A stretch of 64,000 bases of DNA, taken from positions 911,501 to 975,500 of the forward strand of contig NZ_OY762999.1 of assembly GCF_963666665.1 (NCBI RefSeq), given 5' to 3'. A model generated the notes under the pieces. It ran no database searches. It was not told where the DNA came from and saw only the letters and a program-made list of their open reading frames with translations. This document shows, in pieces, positions 39,149-48,825 of this stretch. The translations under genes and the position numbers were made by a program. The first letter of the stretch is position 1, and each line of letters starts with the position of its first letter. The stretch is from Maridesulfovibrio sp. Lineage in GTDB: Bacteria > Desulfobacterota > Desulfovibrionia > Desulfovibrionales > Desulfovibrionaceae.

Positions 39149-39182
39149 GGGGCGGCTATTTGGCCGCCCCTAATTATTTTTT
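39149..39182 (+). terminator. intra-operon hairpin (attenuating terminator)
   Basis: GGGGCGGC and GCCGCCCC close a 6-base loop, followed by TAATTATTTTTT. It sits between the binding protein and permease genes and probably lets only part of the transcripts pass. Confidence 0.75.
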
Positions 39183-39196
39183 AAACAGAGGTCCTA

Positions 39197-39865
39197 ATGG
39201 CATTCGCATTTGACACATCAGTTTTCTGGGACACATTTCCCATGCTTATGCGTGGTCTCAAGCTTACAGTTGAGATTACCATCGGCGGTCTAATTTTCGG
39301 ATTTTTACTTGGAAGCGCAGCAGGTTTGATGAAGCTCTCCCGCAATTTTTTTACCAGGAAGATTGCCGGGGTCTACGTTGAAGCTATCAGGGGTACGCCC
39401 ATGCTTGTTCAGGCCATGTTCCTTTATTACGGGGTTCCCATGGCAATCGGGATGCGCATTCCCCCAATGACCGCCGGGATTATTATTATAGCAGTCAATT
39501 CAGGTGCCTATATTGCCGAGATCGTGCGTGGTGCGGTTCAGTCCATAAACAAAGGTCAGTTTGAGGCCGGACGTTCCATCGGCCTGACCAATGCCCAGAC
39601 CATGCGTTATATTATCTGGCCTCAGGCTCTTAAGCGCATGATTCCGCCCCTCGGCAACCAGTTCATCATCAGCCTTAAAGATACCTCCCTGCTCATGGTT
39701 ATCGGTGTCGGTGAGCTTATGAGGACCGGTCAGGAAATCACCTCTGTGAACTTTCGTGCCTTTGAGGTATACCTTGCGGTTGCATGTGTTTACCTCGTTA
39801 TGACCCTGTCCATCGCATTTGTAATGCGTCGCATTGAGAAAAAGTTGAATACTTCCCGGAGGTAG
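39197..39865 (+). CDS. glnP: polar amino-acid ABC transporter permease, GlnP-like
   Basis: A 222-residue inner-membrane protein of the HisM/GlnP type with about 5 helices. The EAA coupling motif is [33 protein letters not shown]. The early [19 protein letters not shown] is also characteristic. It probably forms a homodimer with two copies of the ATPase, encoded 4 bp downstream. Confidence 0.93.
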   Translation: MAFAFDTSVFWDTFPMLMRGLKLTVEITIGGLIFGFLLGSAAGLMKLSRNFFTRKIAGVYVEAIRGTPMLVQAMFLYYGVPMAIGMRIPPMTAGIIIIAVNSGAYIAEIVRGAVQSINKGQFEAGRSIGLTNAQTMRYIIWPQALKRMIPPLGNQFIISLKDTSLLMVIGVGELMRTGQEITSVNFRAFEVYLAVACVYLVMTLSIAFVMRRIEKKLNTSRR

Positions 39866-39869
39866 TGAA

Positions 39870-40601
39870 ATGATTGAGATTAAGAACCTTCATAAAAGTT
39901 TCGGGAAGCTTGAAGTTATCAAAGGAATCGACCTTAAAGTTAAGTCCGGCGAAGTTGTCTGTATTATCGGTCCTTCCGGGTCCGGTAAATCAACAGTGCT
40001 GCGTTGTATTAATAAGCTTGAAGATCCTACTTCCGGTACTATCATTGTAGACGGTCATGACATTATGTCTCCTTCTACTGATATCAACAAAGTTCGTGCT
40101 GAAGCCGGAATGGTTTTTCAGCAGTTTAATCTTTTTCCTCATATGACCATTCTTGAAAACGTGACCCTCGGTCCTGTCAAGGTGCGTCATATGTCAAAGA
40201 GTGATGCTGACGAACTCGGCCTTAAGCTTCTGGATAAGGTTGGTCTCAAGGATAAGGCTCGCAACTATCCTGAGCAGCTCTCCGGCGGTCAGAAACAGCG
40301 CGTTGCAATTGCCCGTTCTTTGGCTTTGAAGCCTAAGGTTATCCTTTTTGACGAGCCTACTTCCGCTCTTGACCCTGAGTTGGTCGGAGAGGTTCTGGAA
40401 GTAATGCAGAAGCTTGCCAAGGAAGGCATGACCATGATCGTAGTTACCCATGAAATGGGTTTCGCAAAGGAAGTTGCCGACCGTCTCATTTTCATCGATC
40501 AAGGCATTATTCAGGAAGAAGGCGACCCTGTTGAGGTGTTTGCTAGTCCCAAGAATCCACGCCTTAAGGATTTTCTTGGTAAAGTTGTTTCTCATATATA
40601 A
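39870..40601 (+). CDS. glnQ: polar amino-acid ABC transporter ATP-binding protein, GlnQ-like
   Basis: A 243-residue ATPase. Walker [16 protein letters not shown]-loop [13 protein letters not shown], signature [16 protein letters not shown], Walker [15 protein letters not shown], His switch [12 protein letters not shown]. The [10 protein letters not shown] stretch is diagnostic of the polar amino-acid uptake subfamily. Last gene of the importer, with a terminator 28 bp behind it. Confidence 0.95.
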   Translation: MIEIKNLHKSFGKLEVIKGIDLKVKSGEVVCIIGPSGSGKSTVLRCINKLEDPTSGTIIVDGHDIMSPSTDINKVRAEAGMVFQQFNLFPHMTILENVTLGPVKVRHMSKSDADELGLKLLDKVGLKDKARNYPEQLSGGQKQRVAIARSLALKPKVILFDEPTSALDPELVGEVLEVMQKLAKEGMTMIVVTHEMGFAKEVADRLIFIDQGIIQEEGDPVEVFASPKNPRLKDFLGKVVSHI

Positions 40602-40629
40602 ATGAAGCAACTCAATAGTTGGAATTATC

Positions 40630-40660
40630 GGGCAGTCCCTTCGGGGCTGCCTTTTTTTAT
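40630..40660 (+). terminator. terminator of the amino-acid importer operon
   Basis: GGGCAGTCCC with GGGGCTGCC around a TTCG loop, then seven T. Confidence 0.9.
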
Positions 40661-40751
40661 AATAGTTTGTTTTTGGGAATAGGTTGACGTATCTGCCTCT
40701 TTGCTAAATAACAGTAGTATCTTTAATTTTGAAATCTGGGAGGCAGATAAG

Positions 40752-41327
40752 ATGAAAAAGTTTCTGAGTTGCAGCGTTGTTGCTCTTGTTCTGGTCCTGA
40801 TGAGCTCCTTTGCCTTTGCTGACGGCTGTCCTGAGTTACGCGGTACATGGGTCGGTCTGGTCAAGATGATAGATAAGGATGGAAACGTTAAAGAGAACAA
40901 AGCCGTTTTCATAATTAAAAAGCAAGAGGGAAATCTTTTTTCCGGTGAAAAAGCATGGTTTGCCGATAACAAGGAAAATCTTATAACAGAAGGATTCAGC
41001 GGAATTATTGGAGCTGACGGTGTGAGTCTCTATTTTGCTGAGCATGAAGACGGGTATACTCTGGGGACTTTGACCGGTAAGGAAAACATGTCTCTTTATT
41101 ACCTTGAGAATGGGCGTAAAGCTAAAGCCATTTACTATACGATGGAGCGAATCCGTTTTGCCAGAGCTTTTGTTGATATCGATAAAGATGGCAATAAAAC
41201 CATTATCCGTTCCGAAATTGTTAAGGTTTATCCTCTTAATGCCGAGCGAATTATGCGTGAAGCTGACTTAAATAAAGATGGAAAACTGAGCAAAAAAGAA
41301 TGGGAAGAATGGAAAAAGAAACAATAA
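40752..41327 (+). CDS. exported protein with EF-hand-like calcium motif
   Basis: 191 residues from ATG 40752 (GGGAGGC upstream; the longer frame from 40701 would hide the signal peptide). Signal MKKFLSCSVVALVLVLMSSFAFA. The middle part, GCPELRGTWVGLVKMIDKDGNVKEN onward, looks like a beta-rich, lipocalin-like fold. The C-terminus EADLNKDGKLSKKEWEEW has an EF-hand loop with D-x-N-x-D-G-x-L-S-x-x-E spacing. Function unknown; calcium binding in the periplasm is an inference. Confidence 0.78.
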   Translation: MKKFLSCSVVALVLVLMSSFAFADGCPELRGTWVGLVKMIDKDGNVKENKAVFIIKKQEGNLFSGEKAWFADNKENLITEGFSGIIGADGVSLYFAEHEDGYTLGTLTGKENMSLYYLENGRKAKAIYYTMERIRFARAFVDIDKDGNKTIIRSEIVKVYPLNAERIMREADLNKDGKLSKKEWEEWKKKQ

Positions 41328-41346
41328 GTTTTCAATTGGAAGTTAT

Positions 41347-41380
41347 AAAAGGCACGGATTTAGGTCCGTGCCTTTTGTTT
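41347..41380 (+). terminator. rho-independent terminator
   Basis: AAAGGCACGGA and TCCGTGCCTTT arms, then TGTTTTTG. Confidence 0.85.
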
Positions 41381-41519
41381 TTGTGTAGGAGCATATCCCC
41401 TTTAATGTTCAGTTTTCGGTCAATGGGGTAATTAATACTTTTGCAATTGAAAAAAGTTTCTGACCGTGAAATAGTTCTGATTAAATTAATCAATAAACGT
41501 AAGCTGATGCGGGGGGCTT

Positions 41520-42017
41520 ATGAGTGATGCGTGGGCGGTGTTATTGGCGGGTGTCGGGGGATTTGCTCTGGCTTATGTCCTGATGCAGGCGCGTGAGCAA
41601 GGCAAAATTGAAGACAAAGAATTTCAGCAATGGCGTAAAGAGATACGAAAGATGGCTTTGCTGATTACAAACCATACGCCTCGGCAGTACGGTGGCTGCG
41701 CGAATGACAAGGCCGCACATATGGCCGTTGCGAAGTTGCGGCAACTGCATACAGGGCTTGCGGTCAGGATTTTACCTGATGATTCTATCGGATTGAAGCT
41801 CTTAGGCAGCCTTAACCGATTGATAGCGGATATTAATGCCGGTAAGGTCGGGCAAGAAAGCCATGCGGAAGTGGTCAGCTTGTTTGCTGCTTTGCTGGCA
41901 GAGCGAAGTGAATGGGGGCAGACTCCTACCGGTTTTTCATTAAGCGGTATTTTTCGATGGGTGTACCAATTGCCGGATTACCTTACCGAATATGACCGGG
42001 AACGTAAGACTAACTGA
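41520..42017 (+). CDS. membrane-anchored protein of unknown function
   Basis: 165 residues, not recognised. One N-terminal hydrophobic helix (AWAVLLAGVGGFALAYVLM) followed by a charged, helical cytoplasmic part rich in Arg, Lys and Glu with two proline-containing tails. The start follows GGGGGG, a poor but usable ribosome binding site. Its own terminator follows. No partner is evident. Confidence 0.65.
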   Translation: MSDAWAVLLAGVGGFALAYVLMQAREQGKIEDKEFQQWRKEIRKMALLITNHTPRQYGGCANDKAAHMAVAKLRQLHTGLAVRILPDDSIGLKLLGSLNRLIADINAGKVGQESHAEVVSLFAALLAERSEWGQTPTGFSLSGIFRWVYQLPDYLTEYDRERKTN

Positions 42018-42031
42018 GAATTTTATTTGAA

Positions 42032-42066
42032 AGGACCTTCATTTGAACATGAAGGTCCTTTTTTAC
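42032..42066. terminator. bidirectional terminator
   Basis: AAAGGACCTTCAT and ATGAAGGTCCTTT with a 6-base loop and T runs. It lies between the membrane-protein gene and the frameshifted gene. Confidence 0.9.
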
Positions 42067-43333
42067 ATATTGGCAAAGAACTTTCGCTCTGCTTCAGTCA
42101 GAAGAGTCAAGTTTCCATTTTTCTTAAAATAAAGGTTGAAAACCATCAGGTGCAGCCAATGTCTGTTCGTTAAATCTCCCTTTGTACTCATCGTGGTATG
42201 CCATTCATTCTCAGCATATTCTTTTTCAATTTTTATCAGGTATGGATGCTCAATAAGCAGTTTGCGTATGTACTCGAGCAGTAAGTTGAAATTCATTTTT
42301 GTCCTATTAAATATTGTTACAGCTATCTTGCATTCGGGGCAGATTTCTTTTTGTAAAAGTGAGTTGAGGGTGTGTATTAACCCTTCAGAGCAACGCCATG
42401 TTGAGCATTTGCCTATTAGTGCTGAGCGGTTCGTATGGCTTATGGCAAATCCGTTTTCGCCGCTGCGTTTGAACATGTCTTCATTGTTTGTTCCTGCAAA
42501 ATGGGTATTCAGGTTTGAGACCAGTATGTTTCTCAGGTCACAATTATTGTGGATGCTGTAGATTGCAGGCGTTCTTTCAAAGCTTCTTCCCGTGTGGCGC
42601 AATACACGAATTGTCTTTATGAAATCATCTTCTGAAATGACTGGTGTGCCGACATTGGCAGGCTGCTGAATAATGGAGAGCCTGCTGCGTACCTGTATGG
42701 GGTTGAATTCGTTAGAGTCGTGCTTAGGCGCTAGGTGCAGATCAATTGTTTTGCCTTTCTTTCGTCTGTTTTCAATGCCTTTGATGGCAATGTCTCGCAG
42801 TCTTTTTTCGGATAGTGATATGTCATGGGCCTGCCATGCGAGATATTTTTTATCTTTTCTAAATTACGTAGAAAGTGGTGCTTGAAAGCTTTCGGGTCAG
42901 AATAAAGCGGTTGCACATAATGTTTAATTATGCGGTCATCTTTTATGGTGAAACTGGGGCCTCCATGCCTGTAATGCATGCTCGGTTTGCTGACTAGAAG
43001 CCGCTTGTCGCCAGAGTATGGAATTTCTACTTGCGTGATTATTCCATCTTTTAAATTTGGCGGGTCTTGCCCGTTTTCAGGGCGATATAATCTTCCCGCA
43101 GATGTGATTCTGCAGAGGATTGGTTTGCGTATACATATTTTTTCTTCATGCAGGGTTATCTGCTTAATGGAATTTTGTGCAATAATGTTTTCCACAAGAT
43201 CAGCATCGGAAGTGGCAAAGAATTCCCTTTCCGCGATAGCTTCTATTTGCGGGATGATGCTGTTGCAAACATTCTCAAGTATTACGCTTAAGTCACAGTC
43301 ATTAAATAAATTGTTGCGATGTTGTTTAAACAT
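42063..43333 (-). pseudogene. gene of unknown function interrupted by a -1/+1 frameshift
   Basis: Two adjacent open frames join into one protein of about 423 residues if a single base is added, or the ribosome slips back by one, near 42845-42860. The start at 43333 has a perfect CAGGAGG. Frame 1 gives SDPKAFKHHFLRNLEK, then shifts to KYLAWQAHDISLSEKRLRDI and runs in the second frame to 42063. Past the shift, frame 1 drifts into unlikely sequence and stops at 42731. The family is not recognised: MHYRHGGPSFTIKDDR and STKGDLTNRHWLHL are distinctive. The junction carries A AAA AAT, a possible slippery site, so programmed frameshifting is an alternative to decay. Confidence 0.7.
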
Positions 43334-43546
43334 GGGTTGCCTCCTGTGAGGCAATATTTTGACTCTTTTTTGGTTCATTAAAAAATATGCATAAATTATT
43401 CCGGAGATAATTAAAAGGCGATCAGAGAATTTGGGTATAAAATCTCATTTGTGATTCTCTTGTTATTCTAGACCTAGTTTAAAATCAGATCATAATGTAT
43501 GGTCTGATTTCAGATATAGATGCTTTTTAGATTACAAGGGGAAATA

Positions 43547-44332
43547 ATGCGATATCTTGTTTGGTCAGCAATATTTTTTGTCTTGTTCACATCAATAGCG
43601 AAAGCGGAAATAGTCAAGGTTGGCGGAACTGGATACTGGTCTCCATATTGTTACACCAGCCCGGATGATCCGTTAACGCTTAAAGGTTTTACTGTTGATT
43701 TTCTCAGGGAGGTTTTTTGTCGTCCTGAGGATGAACTGCAGTTTGTGGCACTCCCATGGAAAAGATGCTTGGTTATGCTGGAGAATAACGAGTTGGACCT
43801 TGTTTTGGATGGGAGTAAGGATTCCCCGAGGCTCAGGAATTTTTTGTTCTCGCGCAAAATATACCATTTGGACAATGCCTTGTTTTATCTGAAAAGCAGA
43901 TTTCCAAACGGGCCTCAAATCAAAGCTATAGCAGATATTGATAATTTTTCATTAGGAGGAGTTTTCGGCTTTAATTACAAAGTATACCCGTTTGATGTTT
44001 CCAGAGTTCAACAAGGGGCAAAAGATATTGAGACTATGCTTAAGATGCTTGAAAAACGGCGGTTCGAACTCGGGATTGGGTTTAAGCAGATAGTGTGTTC
44101 GCGCATGAGGTTAAATGGTCTTGACGGGGGAGACATCTCGTTTATCCGCATGCCGGGTGTTGATTCTTTACGGTTCTATGTTTTTGGCAATCATAATCCT
44201 AAAACTAGAAAGCTTATTGAGAGGATAAATTATGCATTACAGGAAATGGCGGCAGATGGTCGGCTTGCTGAACTTAAGCGTCAGTATGGGTTGCAGGGTA
44301 GCAAGAAAAAGGTGCTGCCTTTTAAGCGTTAA
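43547..44332 (+). CDS. periplasmic SBP_bac_3-type solute-binding protein, orphan
   Basis: 261 residues from ATG 43547 behind AAGGGG. Signal peptide (about 1-21, ending IAKA). The mature GGTGYWSPYCYTSPDDPLTLKGFTVDFLREVF and LPWKRCLVMLENNELDLVLDGSKD are the family 3 pattern. Several cysteines (about four in the mature part) are unusual for this group. It has no transporter partners. It resembles the orphan proteins at 27041 and 46815 in context but not closely in sequence. Confidence 0.8.
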   Translation: MRYLVWSAIFFVLFTSIAKAEIVKVGGTGYWSPYCYTSPDDPLTLKGFTVDFLREVFCRPEDELQFVALPWKRCLVMLENNELDLVLDGSKDSPRLRNFLFSRKIYHLDNALFYLKSRFPNGPQIKAIADIDNFSLGGVFGFNYKVYPFDVSRVQQGAKDIETMLKMLEKRRFELGIGFKQIVCSRMRLNGLDGGDISFIRMPGVDSLRFYVFGNHNPKTRKLIERINYALQEMAADGRLAELKRQYGLQGSKKKVLPFKR

Positions 44333-44376
44333 AAAAATCCCCTCGTCAGCTTGGTTAGGCTGAAGAGGGGATTTTA
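44333..44376. terminator. bidirectional terminator
   Basis: AAAATCCCCTC with GAGGGGATTTT and an inner TCAGC/GGCTGA stem. T runs on both sides; serves two convergent genes. Confidence 0.9.
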
Positions 44377-44383
44377 AGTTCTT

Positions 44384-46222
44384 CTAAATTATACCATAAA
44401 GCGGTCCGCCGGATGCAGCCAGAGCATCAACACGTTTTTCAACTTCCGGATCAGGATCAAGCGGTGGTGCTTGGTAGGTTTTCATTCTGGCGTCTATAAT
44501 GACGGCTTTTTCTGTTCCCCAATGTTTGGCCTTGGTAAAGGCACCGGCTCCGTAAATATCTGTTGCCGGGTCGGAGCGGGTGAAGGTGACCCAGAGGAAG
44601 TTCTCCCAGTTCTTGGCAGTGAAATCAGGATCATCCACAACTACGATCATGGGGAATCCTTCGATTCCTTCGGCTTGTTTAAGCGCTTCGCCTAGTTTTT
44701 CCATTTGCGGGTCCTGCTCGCCTCTGGATGTATCGCTTTTGCGTCCTTTGATGAGCATTATTCCGGGAGCGAAAACCTTTGCTTCCCCGAAAGCGTCGGG
44801 CAGGGTGGGCAGGTGGGGCAGTTCTTTGGCCAGTTCTCGTTTTTTTGATCCGGCAGCGGCGAAGATCAGCTTGGAACCTTCGTTGAAGCCCATGCCGGAA
44901 TAATCGAGGGTGTCAATTGTGGTTCTGGTGATGAAGTGCAGGTCACGTTTAAGGTTGGCGCGTTCGAGCATGTGCTTAAAGAAGACCGGGATATTGTGGC
45001 AGTTCTTGCCATGCTCCATGTCTTCTTTGGCACCGATAAAAAGGTATTTGGCAAGGGCGGTCTGGGTGTTGCCCAGCAGGGCCATGCCGTTGGTCAGCAG
45101 TTCCTGCGGCTGGCGTTCTTCCGCGTAGGGTACGTAGCGTTCGCTGCCAACTGCCAGCAGCAGCGGATGGACCCCGGCGACGTCTACGGCATGAACTTCG
45201 TGCACACCGGTAAATACTGACGGAACCAGTTCGGAAGTCAATTCGTGGATGAAATCTCCGAACATGGTGTCTTCCTGCGGCGGGCGTCCTACTGTGGTGA
45301 AAGGCCAGATAGCATCGCTGCGGTGGTATACCTTATCAACTTTCAGTACAGGAAAATCGTGGGTCAGGCTGTAGTAGCCGATATGGTCACCGAACGGTCC
45401 CTCTGTTTTTTGTTCATTGCTGATAGTTCCGCAGATGCAGAAGTCCGCTTCAGCAGGGACAGGCAAACCATTGGGCCGCATGACCATCGGGATGCGGTGT
45501 CCGCCCAGTGCCCCGGCAAAGAATATCTCCGCAAGCCCTTCAGGGAGAGGCATTACAGCGGCGAGAGTCATGGACGGTGCTCCGCCGACAACAATATTCA
45601 CCTTGAGCCTTTCGCCTTTTTTCAATGCCTGAGCATGATGGTGTCCTATGCCGCGATGAATCTGGTAATGCAGGCCTACTTCTGTATTGTTGTATTCATT
45701 GCCGGAAAGTTGAACTCGGTACATGCCTATATTGGACCCTGCGAATCCGGGGTTTTCCGGACTTTCGGAGTAGACCTGCGGGAGGGTTACAAATGCTCCT
45801 CCGTCCATCGGCCACGATTTGAGCTGTGGTAGTTGGGCAAGGGTTGTTTCATTGGCGGTTACCGGGCCTTCGGAAAGTTTGCGCGGCAGAGTGTGATATG
45901 CAGTGCGCGGAGCGCCGAGGTATTGCCACGGTTTTTTGATGGCTTCCATGGGATACATTTTCAGCTTCATGAGCCGTTCCACGGTTTCGATGGTATCGCG
46001 AAAAATGAAATGCAGCCTTTCCTTGGTGCCGAAGATGTTGGCAGCCATGGGAAATTTGCAACCTTTCACGTTGGTGAAGAGTAGGGCAGGGCCGCCTGCC
46101 TGAAAGACACGCCTCTGGATAACTCCGGCTTCAATATTGGGGTCTATTTCCTGATCTATGCGTAGCAGGTCGCCTTTGGCTTCGAGTGCATCAAGGCATT
46201 CTTTCGTGTTCTTGTATCCCAT
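44384..46222 (-). CDS. UbiD-family prenyl-FMN decarboxylase, menaquinone-type
   Basis: A 612-residue cytoplasmic decarboxylase, longer than E. coli UbiD (about 497), in the size range of the menaquinone-pathway UbiD branch. Typical stretches: GGPALLFTNVKGCKFPMAANIFGTKERL, the conserved HYQIHRGIGHHHAQA, TEGPFGDHIGYYSL (metal/prFMN Glu region) and PFTTVGRPPQEDT. It would remove a carboxyl group from a quinone precursor; in futalosine-pathway bacteria this is a late step. No UbiX or other menaquinone gene is adjacent, so the exact substrate is inferred. Confidence 0.85.
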   Translation of the reverse strand: MGYKNTKECLDALEAKGDLLRIDQEIDPNIEAGVIQRRVFQAGGPALLFTNVKGCKFPMAANIFGTKERLHFIFRDTIETVERLMKLKMYPMEAIKKPWQYLGAPRTAYHTLPRKLSEGPVTANETTLAQLPQLKSWPMDGGAFVTLPQVYSESPENPGFAGSNIGMYRVQLSGNEYNNTEVGLHYQIHRGIGHHHAQALKKGERLKVNIVVGGAPSMTLAAVMPLPEGLAEIFFAGALGGHRIPMVMRPNGLPVPAEADFCICGTISNEQKTEGPFGDHIGYYSLTHDFPVLKVDKVYHRSDAIWPFTTVGRPPQEDTMFGDFIHELTSELVPSVFTGVHEVHAVDVAGVHPLLLAVGSERYVPYAEERQPQELLTNGMALLGNTQTALAKYLFIGAKEDMEHGKNCHNIPVFFKHMLERANLKRDLHFITRTTIDTLDYSGMGFNEGSKLIFAAAGSKKRELAKELPHLPTLPDAFGEAKVFAPGIMLIKGRKSDTSRGEQDPQMEKLGEALKQAEGIEGFPMIVVVDDPDFTAKNWENFLWVTFTRSDPATDIYGAGAFTKAKHWGTEKAVIIDARMKTYQAPPLDPDPEVEKRVDALAASGGPLYGII

Positions 46223-46303
46223 TATATTTTCCTTGTGGTCATTTTTTATTTGTGCGGCAGAGTGTATGGATTCGAGGGGCGGGAATCAAGTTTAATCGGA
46301 CAC

Positions 46304-46333
46304 AAAAAGAGCCTGCCGGATGAGGACAGGCTC
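46304..46333 (-). terminator. terminator of the PH-domain gene
   Basis: Minus strand: GAGCCTG and CAGGCTC arms followed by TTTTTG. Confidence 0.8.
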
Positions 46334-46367
46334 AGAATGCCGATAAAGTACAAGCTGTAGCGGAATC

Positions 46368-46745
46368 TTATTTCAGAATCTTATTTGCGAGCAGTTTTTG
46401 AATGCCTACAACATCGCTGCCTTTCTTCAGTTCCTTGATGATTGGTTCGCGACGTCCTGAAACCCACATTTTGAGTTCGGAGTCCATGTCAAAATGGCCT
46501 GCAGTCTCCACGGAAAAGGTGGAGATGGATTTGTAGGGGATGGACAAATATTCCACTTTTTTTCCGGTCAGGCCTTGTTTATCGATGAGAATCAGTCTGC
46601 CGGAAGTAAAAACATACATGTCACGGATGACTTTGAAAGCCCGTTCAACTCTTTCGGTGTCTCCCAGTATCGGGGAGAGTTCTTCCTGTACATCGTCTAT
46701 GTTTATTTCGGAGGCATTGCCCATTAATCCATCAAGAATTCCCAT
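46368..46745 (-). CDS. bacterial PH-domain protein (bPH_3/DUF1696 type)
   Basis: 125 residues. A beta-rich single domain: ERAFKVIRDMYVFTSGRLILIDKQGLTGKKVEYLSIPYKSISTFSVETAG is the typical bacterial pleckstrin-homology strand pattern of the YvbH-like family. Soluble, no signal. Function in bacteria is poorly known. Single gene with its own terminator. Confidence 0.82.
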   Translation of the reverse strand: MGILDGLMGNASEINIDDVQEELSPILGDTERVERAFKVIRDMYVFTSGRLILIDKQGLTGKKVEYLSIPYKSISTFSVETAGHFDMDSELKMWVSGRREPIIKELKKGSDVVGIQKLLANKILK

Positions 46746-46814
46746 AATTTCTCCATTGTGTTTTCGGCTTGAAGCCGTTTTTTGGATTTAATTATAGGAT
46801 AAATTTAAGCAAAA

Positions 46815-47678
46815 TCAATTACTTTTCAATGGGAATAGATTTGATGAGTATTTTTCGTGCAAGCCTATCATCTTTTCGGGAAGGTATTGCTGGTATTTTT
46901 TCTTGTATTTTTCTTCATATTGCCCGTTGATAATGTGATTTACTTTGCTGATGATTCTCTTGCCCCACTTATTTTTAGTGCACCCGACATAGCTTAAAAT
47001 GTACTCGGGCATTTCGCGAATGGGTATAAAAATGAACTTGTCTTCAATGAGTTTTTGAGAAACAAGCCATTGTAATTCATGGGGAAAGCCTATGGCATAG
47101 TCTATGGTTCGTTTAGCTTGGATATTTTTTGCCAATGTTTCAAGTAAGTCCATTTTATAGTGGACAATAATTTTTCGGGATTTTTTATTGTTGTCCACAA
47201 TCTTGTCTACCATGCCCCCGTAGCGGCGTCCTTTGGAAATTCCCATACGCATGTGGGAAGTCTTGAACAGGTCATTTATGGAGATGAAGCCTTGTGCATC
47301 TATGAAAGGTTTGAATTCATCTAATTTTGATTTCAGGGTAATTACCCCATTTGAAATATAGGGCATTACCGGCTTGCTGAATTCAATGTATTTTTCCCGC
47401 TCCTTAGTCTTCAGCATTGTCACACAACAACCGTTGTTTTCAGAAAGCTGTTTTAGAATACGGCCATAGTTGGCTATGTGTTCCAAGTGTTCGTATTCGG
47501 GGAGGGCATTTTGTAGCTTGTCTTCCAGATAATTTTCATGACCCTTGCCTTTCATTTCTCCGCACATGATGCTCGAAGGAGGAAAGTCCGCATGATACCA
47601 GTTAATGACGTTTTCAGCCTGAACCGGTGCAGTGATAACCAATGATAAATAAATAATGACTATAAATATGTGCTTCAT
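46815..47678 (-). CDS. periplasmic solute-binding-like protein (TIGR02285-like), orphan
   Basis: 287 residues. Signal peptide MKHIFIVIIYLSLVITAPVQA. The mature part opens with INWYHADFPPSSIMCGEMKGKGHENYLEDKL and keeps CCVTMLKTKEREKYIEFSKP, a pattern of the family-3-related periplasmic proteins annotated TIGR02285. AT-rich and Lys-rich compared with neighbours. No permease or ATPase genes are adjacent. Ligand unknown. Confidence 0.75.
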   Translation of the reverse strand: MKHIFIVIIYLSLVITAPVQAENVINWYHADFPPSSIMCGEMKGKGHENYLEDKLQNALPEYEHLEHIANYGRILKQLSENNGCCVTMLKTKEREKYIEFSKPVMPYISNGVITLKSKLDEFKPFIDAQGFISINDLFKTSHMRMGISKGRRYGGMVDKIVDNNKKSRKIIVHYKMDLLETLAKNIQAKRTIDYAIGFPHELQWLVSQKLIEDKFIFIPIREMPEYILSYVGCTKNKWGKRIISKVNHIINGQYEEKYKKKYQQYLPEKMIGLHEKYSSNLFPLKSN

Positions 47679-47863
47679 TATAATTTTATTGGGTATGCAA
47701 GGTTAAATTGTGTTATGCAATTAAACCTTATCCGTTTTTTTGTATGAAGTCAGTATTTAATTCTCAAAATTAAGACAGAGATGTCAGAAAGTTCTCCATG
47801 TGCCGCGAGGTGAGAGTGTTTTTATTCTTGATGCATAGTTATCGGGAGTGATACTCAGCTGCT

Positions 47864-48754
47864 ATGAAAGAGAACCATACAATGCATAAAGCAGAAGAAT
47901 TGATCGGCATTGAGTCGAATTTTAAAATATATCCGTTCACCGATGGCACTGGCTGCCCTATAAGTGATGTTAAGGAACCTCATTTACATGATTTTTATGT
48001 GCTCCATTACGTTTCAACTGGGAGCGGAAGTTGTGTTATCGATTTTGAGACCTATGATATTCTTCCCGGTTCTTTATATTTTGTTTCTCCAGGACAATTG
48101 CACTTATGGAATCCGGAAGGCGAGGTGGACGGTTTTGTGATGGTTTTTACCGATGATTTTCTCAAGTCACCGGAAGCTCCAATTCATTGCGCTTATGAGC
48201 TGGAGTTTTTTAACAGCGTGGTAAATTCCCCCATGTTCATGCTTTCCACTGAGCAGAAAGTCGAATTGTCATGGGTTATGTCTAATCTTTGTCGGGAATT
48301 CAGTGCTAGAAAGTCCGGATTTGAAACTGTATTGAGGTCATATTTTCATATTCTTATGGTCAGCTTGCAGCGTATGTTTGCTGATCGGCTGCAGCGCCCC
48401 GGTGCACGTGTAGAAAATCCTATGGTTCGGGAATTCAAAAAACTTGTCTCCGCTGATCACAGTCCTCAGCTGCGGGTTCAGGATTATGCTGAAAGGATGA
48501 ATGTGAGTGTAAGCAGGCTTAGCGCTGTAATTAAAGAAGTTACCAGTATGACTCCGGGCCAGATAGTCCGTAACGAGTTGATCCTTACAGCCAAGCGTAT
48601 GCTGGCAAATTCCGATAAGAATGTTTCTGAAATATGCTATGAGCTTAAATTCGAAGACCCTTCGTACTTCGGTAGGTTCTTCAAACGTGAAACCGGCTTC
48701 ACTCCGTCTGTTTTCCGGGAGCACGTAAGAGGAAAGTACCAGCAATTGGTATAA
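47864..48754 (+). CDS. AraC-family transcriptional regulator (cupin sensor)
   Basis: 296 residues from ATG 47864, with ATG 47882 as an alternative. The N-terminal half is a cupin-like sensor (LHDFYVLHYVSTGSGSCVIDF, LPGSLYFVSPGQLHLWNP). The C-terminal pair of helix-turn-helices (about 195-290) contains VQDYAERMNVSVSRLSAVIK and VSEICYELKFEDPSYFGRFFKRETGFTPSVFR. It may control the flavin/ferredoxin gene 72 bp downstream; no inducer can be read from the sequence. Confidence 0.92.
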   Translation: MKENHTMHKAEELIGIESNFKIYPFTDGTGCPISDVKEPHLHDFYVLHYVSTGSGSCVIDFETYDILPGSLYFVSPGQLHLWNPEGEVDGFVMVFTDDFLKSPEAPIHCAYELEFFNSVVNSPMFMLSTEQKVELSWVMSNLCREFSARKSGFETVLRSYFHILMVSLQRMFADRLQRPGARVENPMVREFKKLVSADHSPQLRVQDYAERMNVSVSRLSAVIKEVTSMTPGQIVRNELILTAKRMLANSDKNVSEICYELKFEDPSYFGRFFKRETGFTPSVFREHVRGKYQQLV

Positions 48755-48825
48755 ATTCACCTTCGTATCAAAGGGATCATGGGCTAAGCTATTTGCAGTT
48801 AATTTTTGCAGAAAGGAGATAGTTC

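Noticed and set aside
45245..45832. 195-residue + strand frame
   Set aside because: Shadow of the UbiD-family gene on the other strand.
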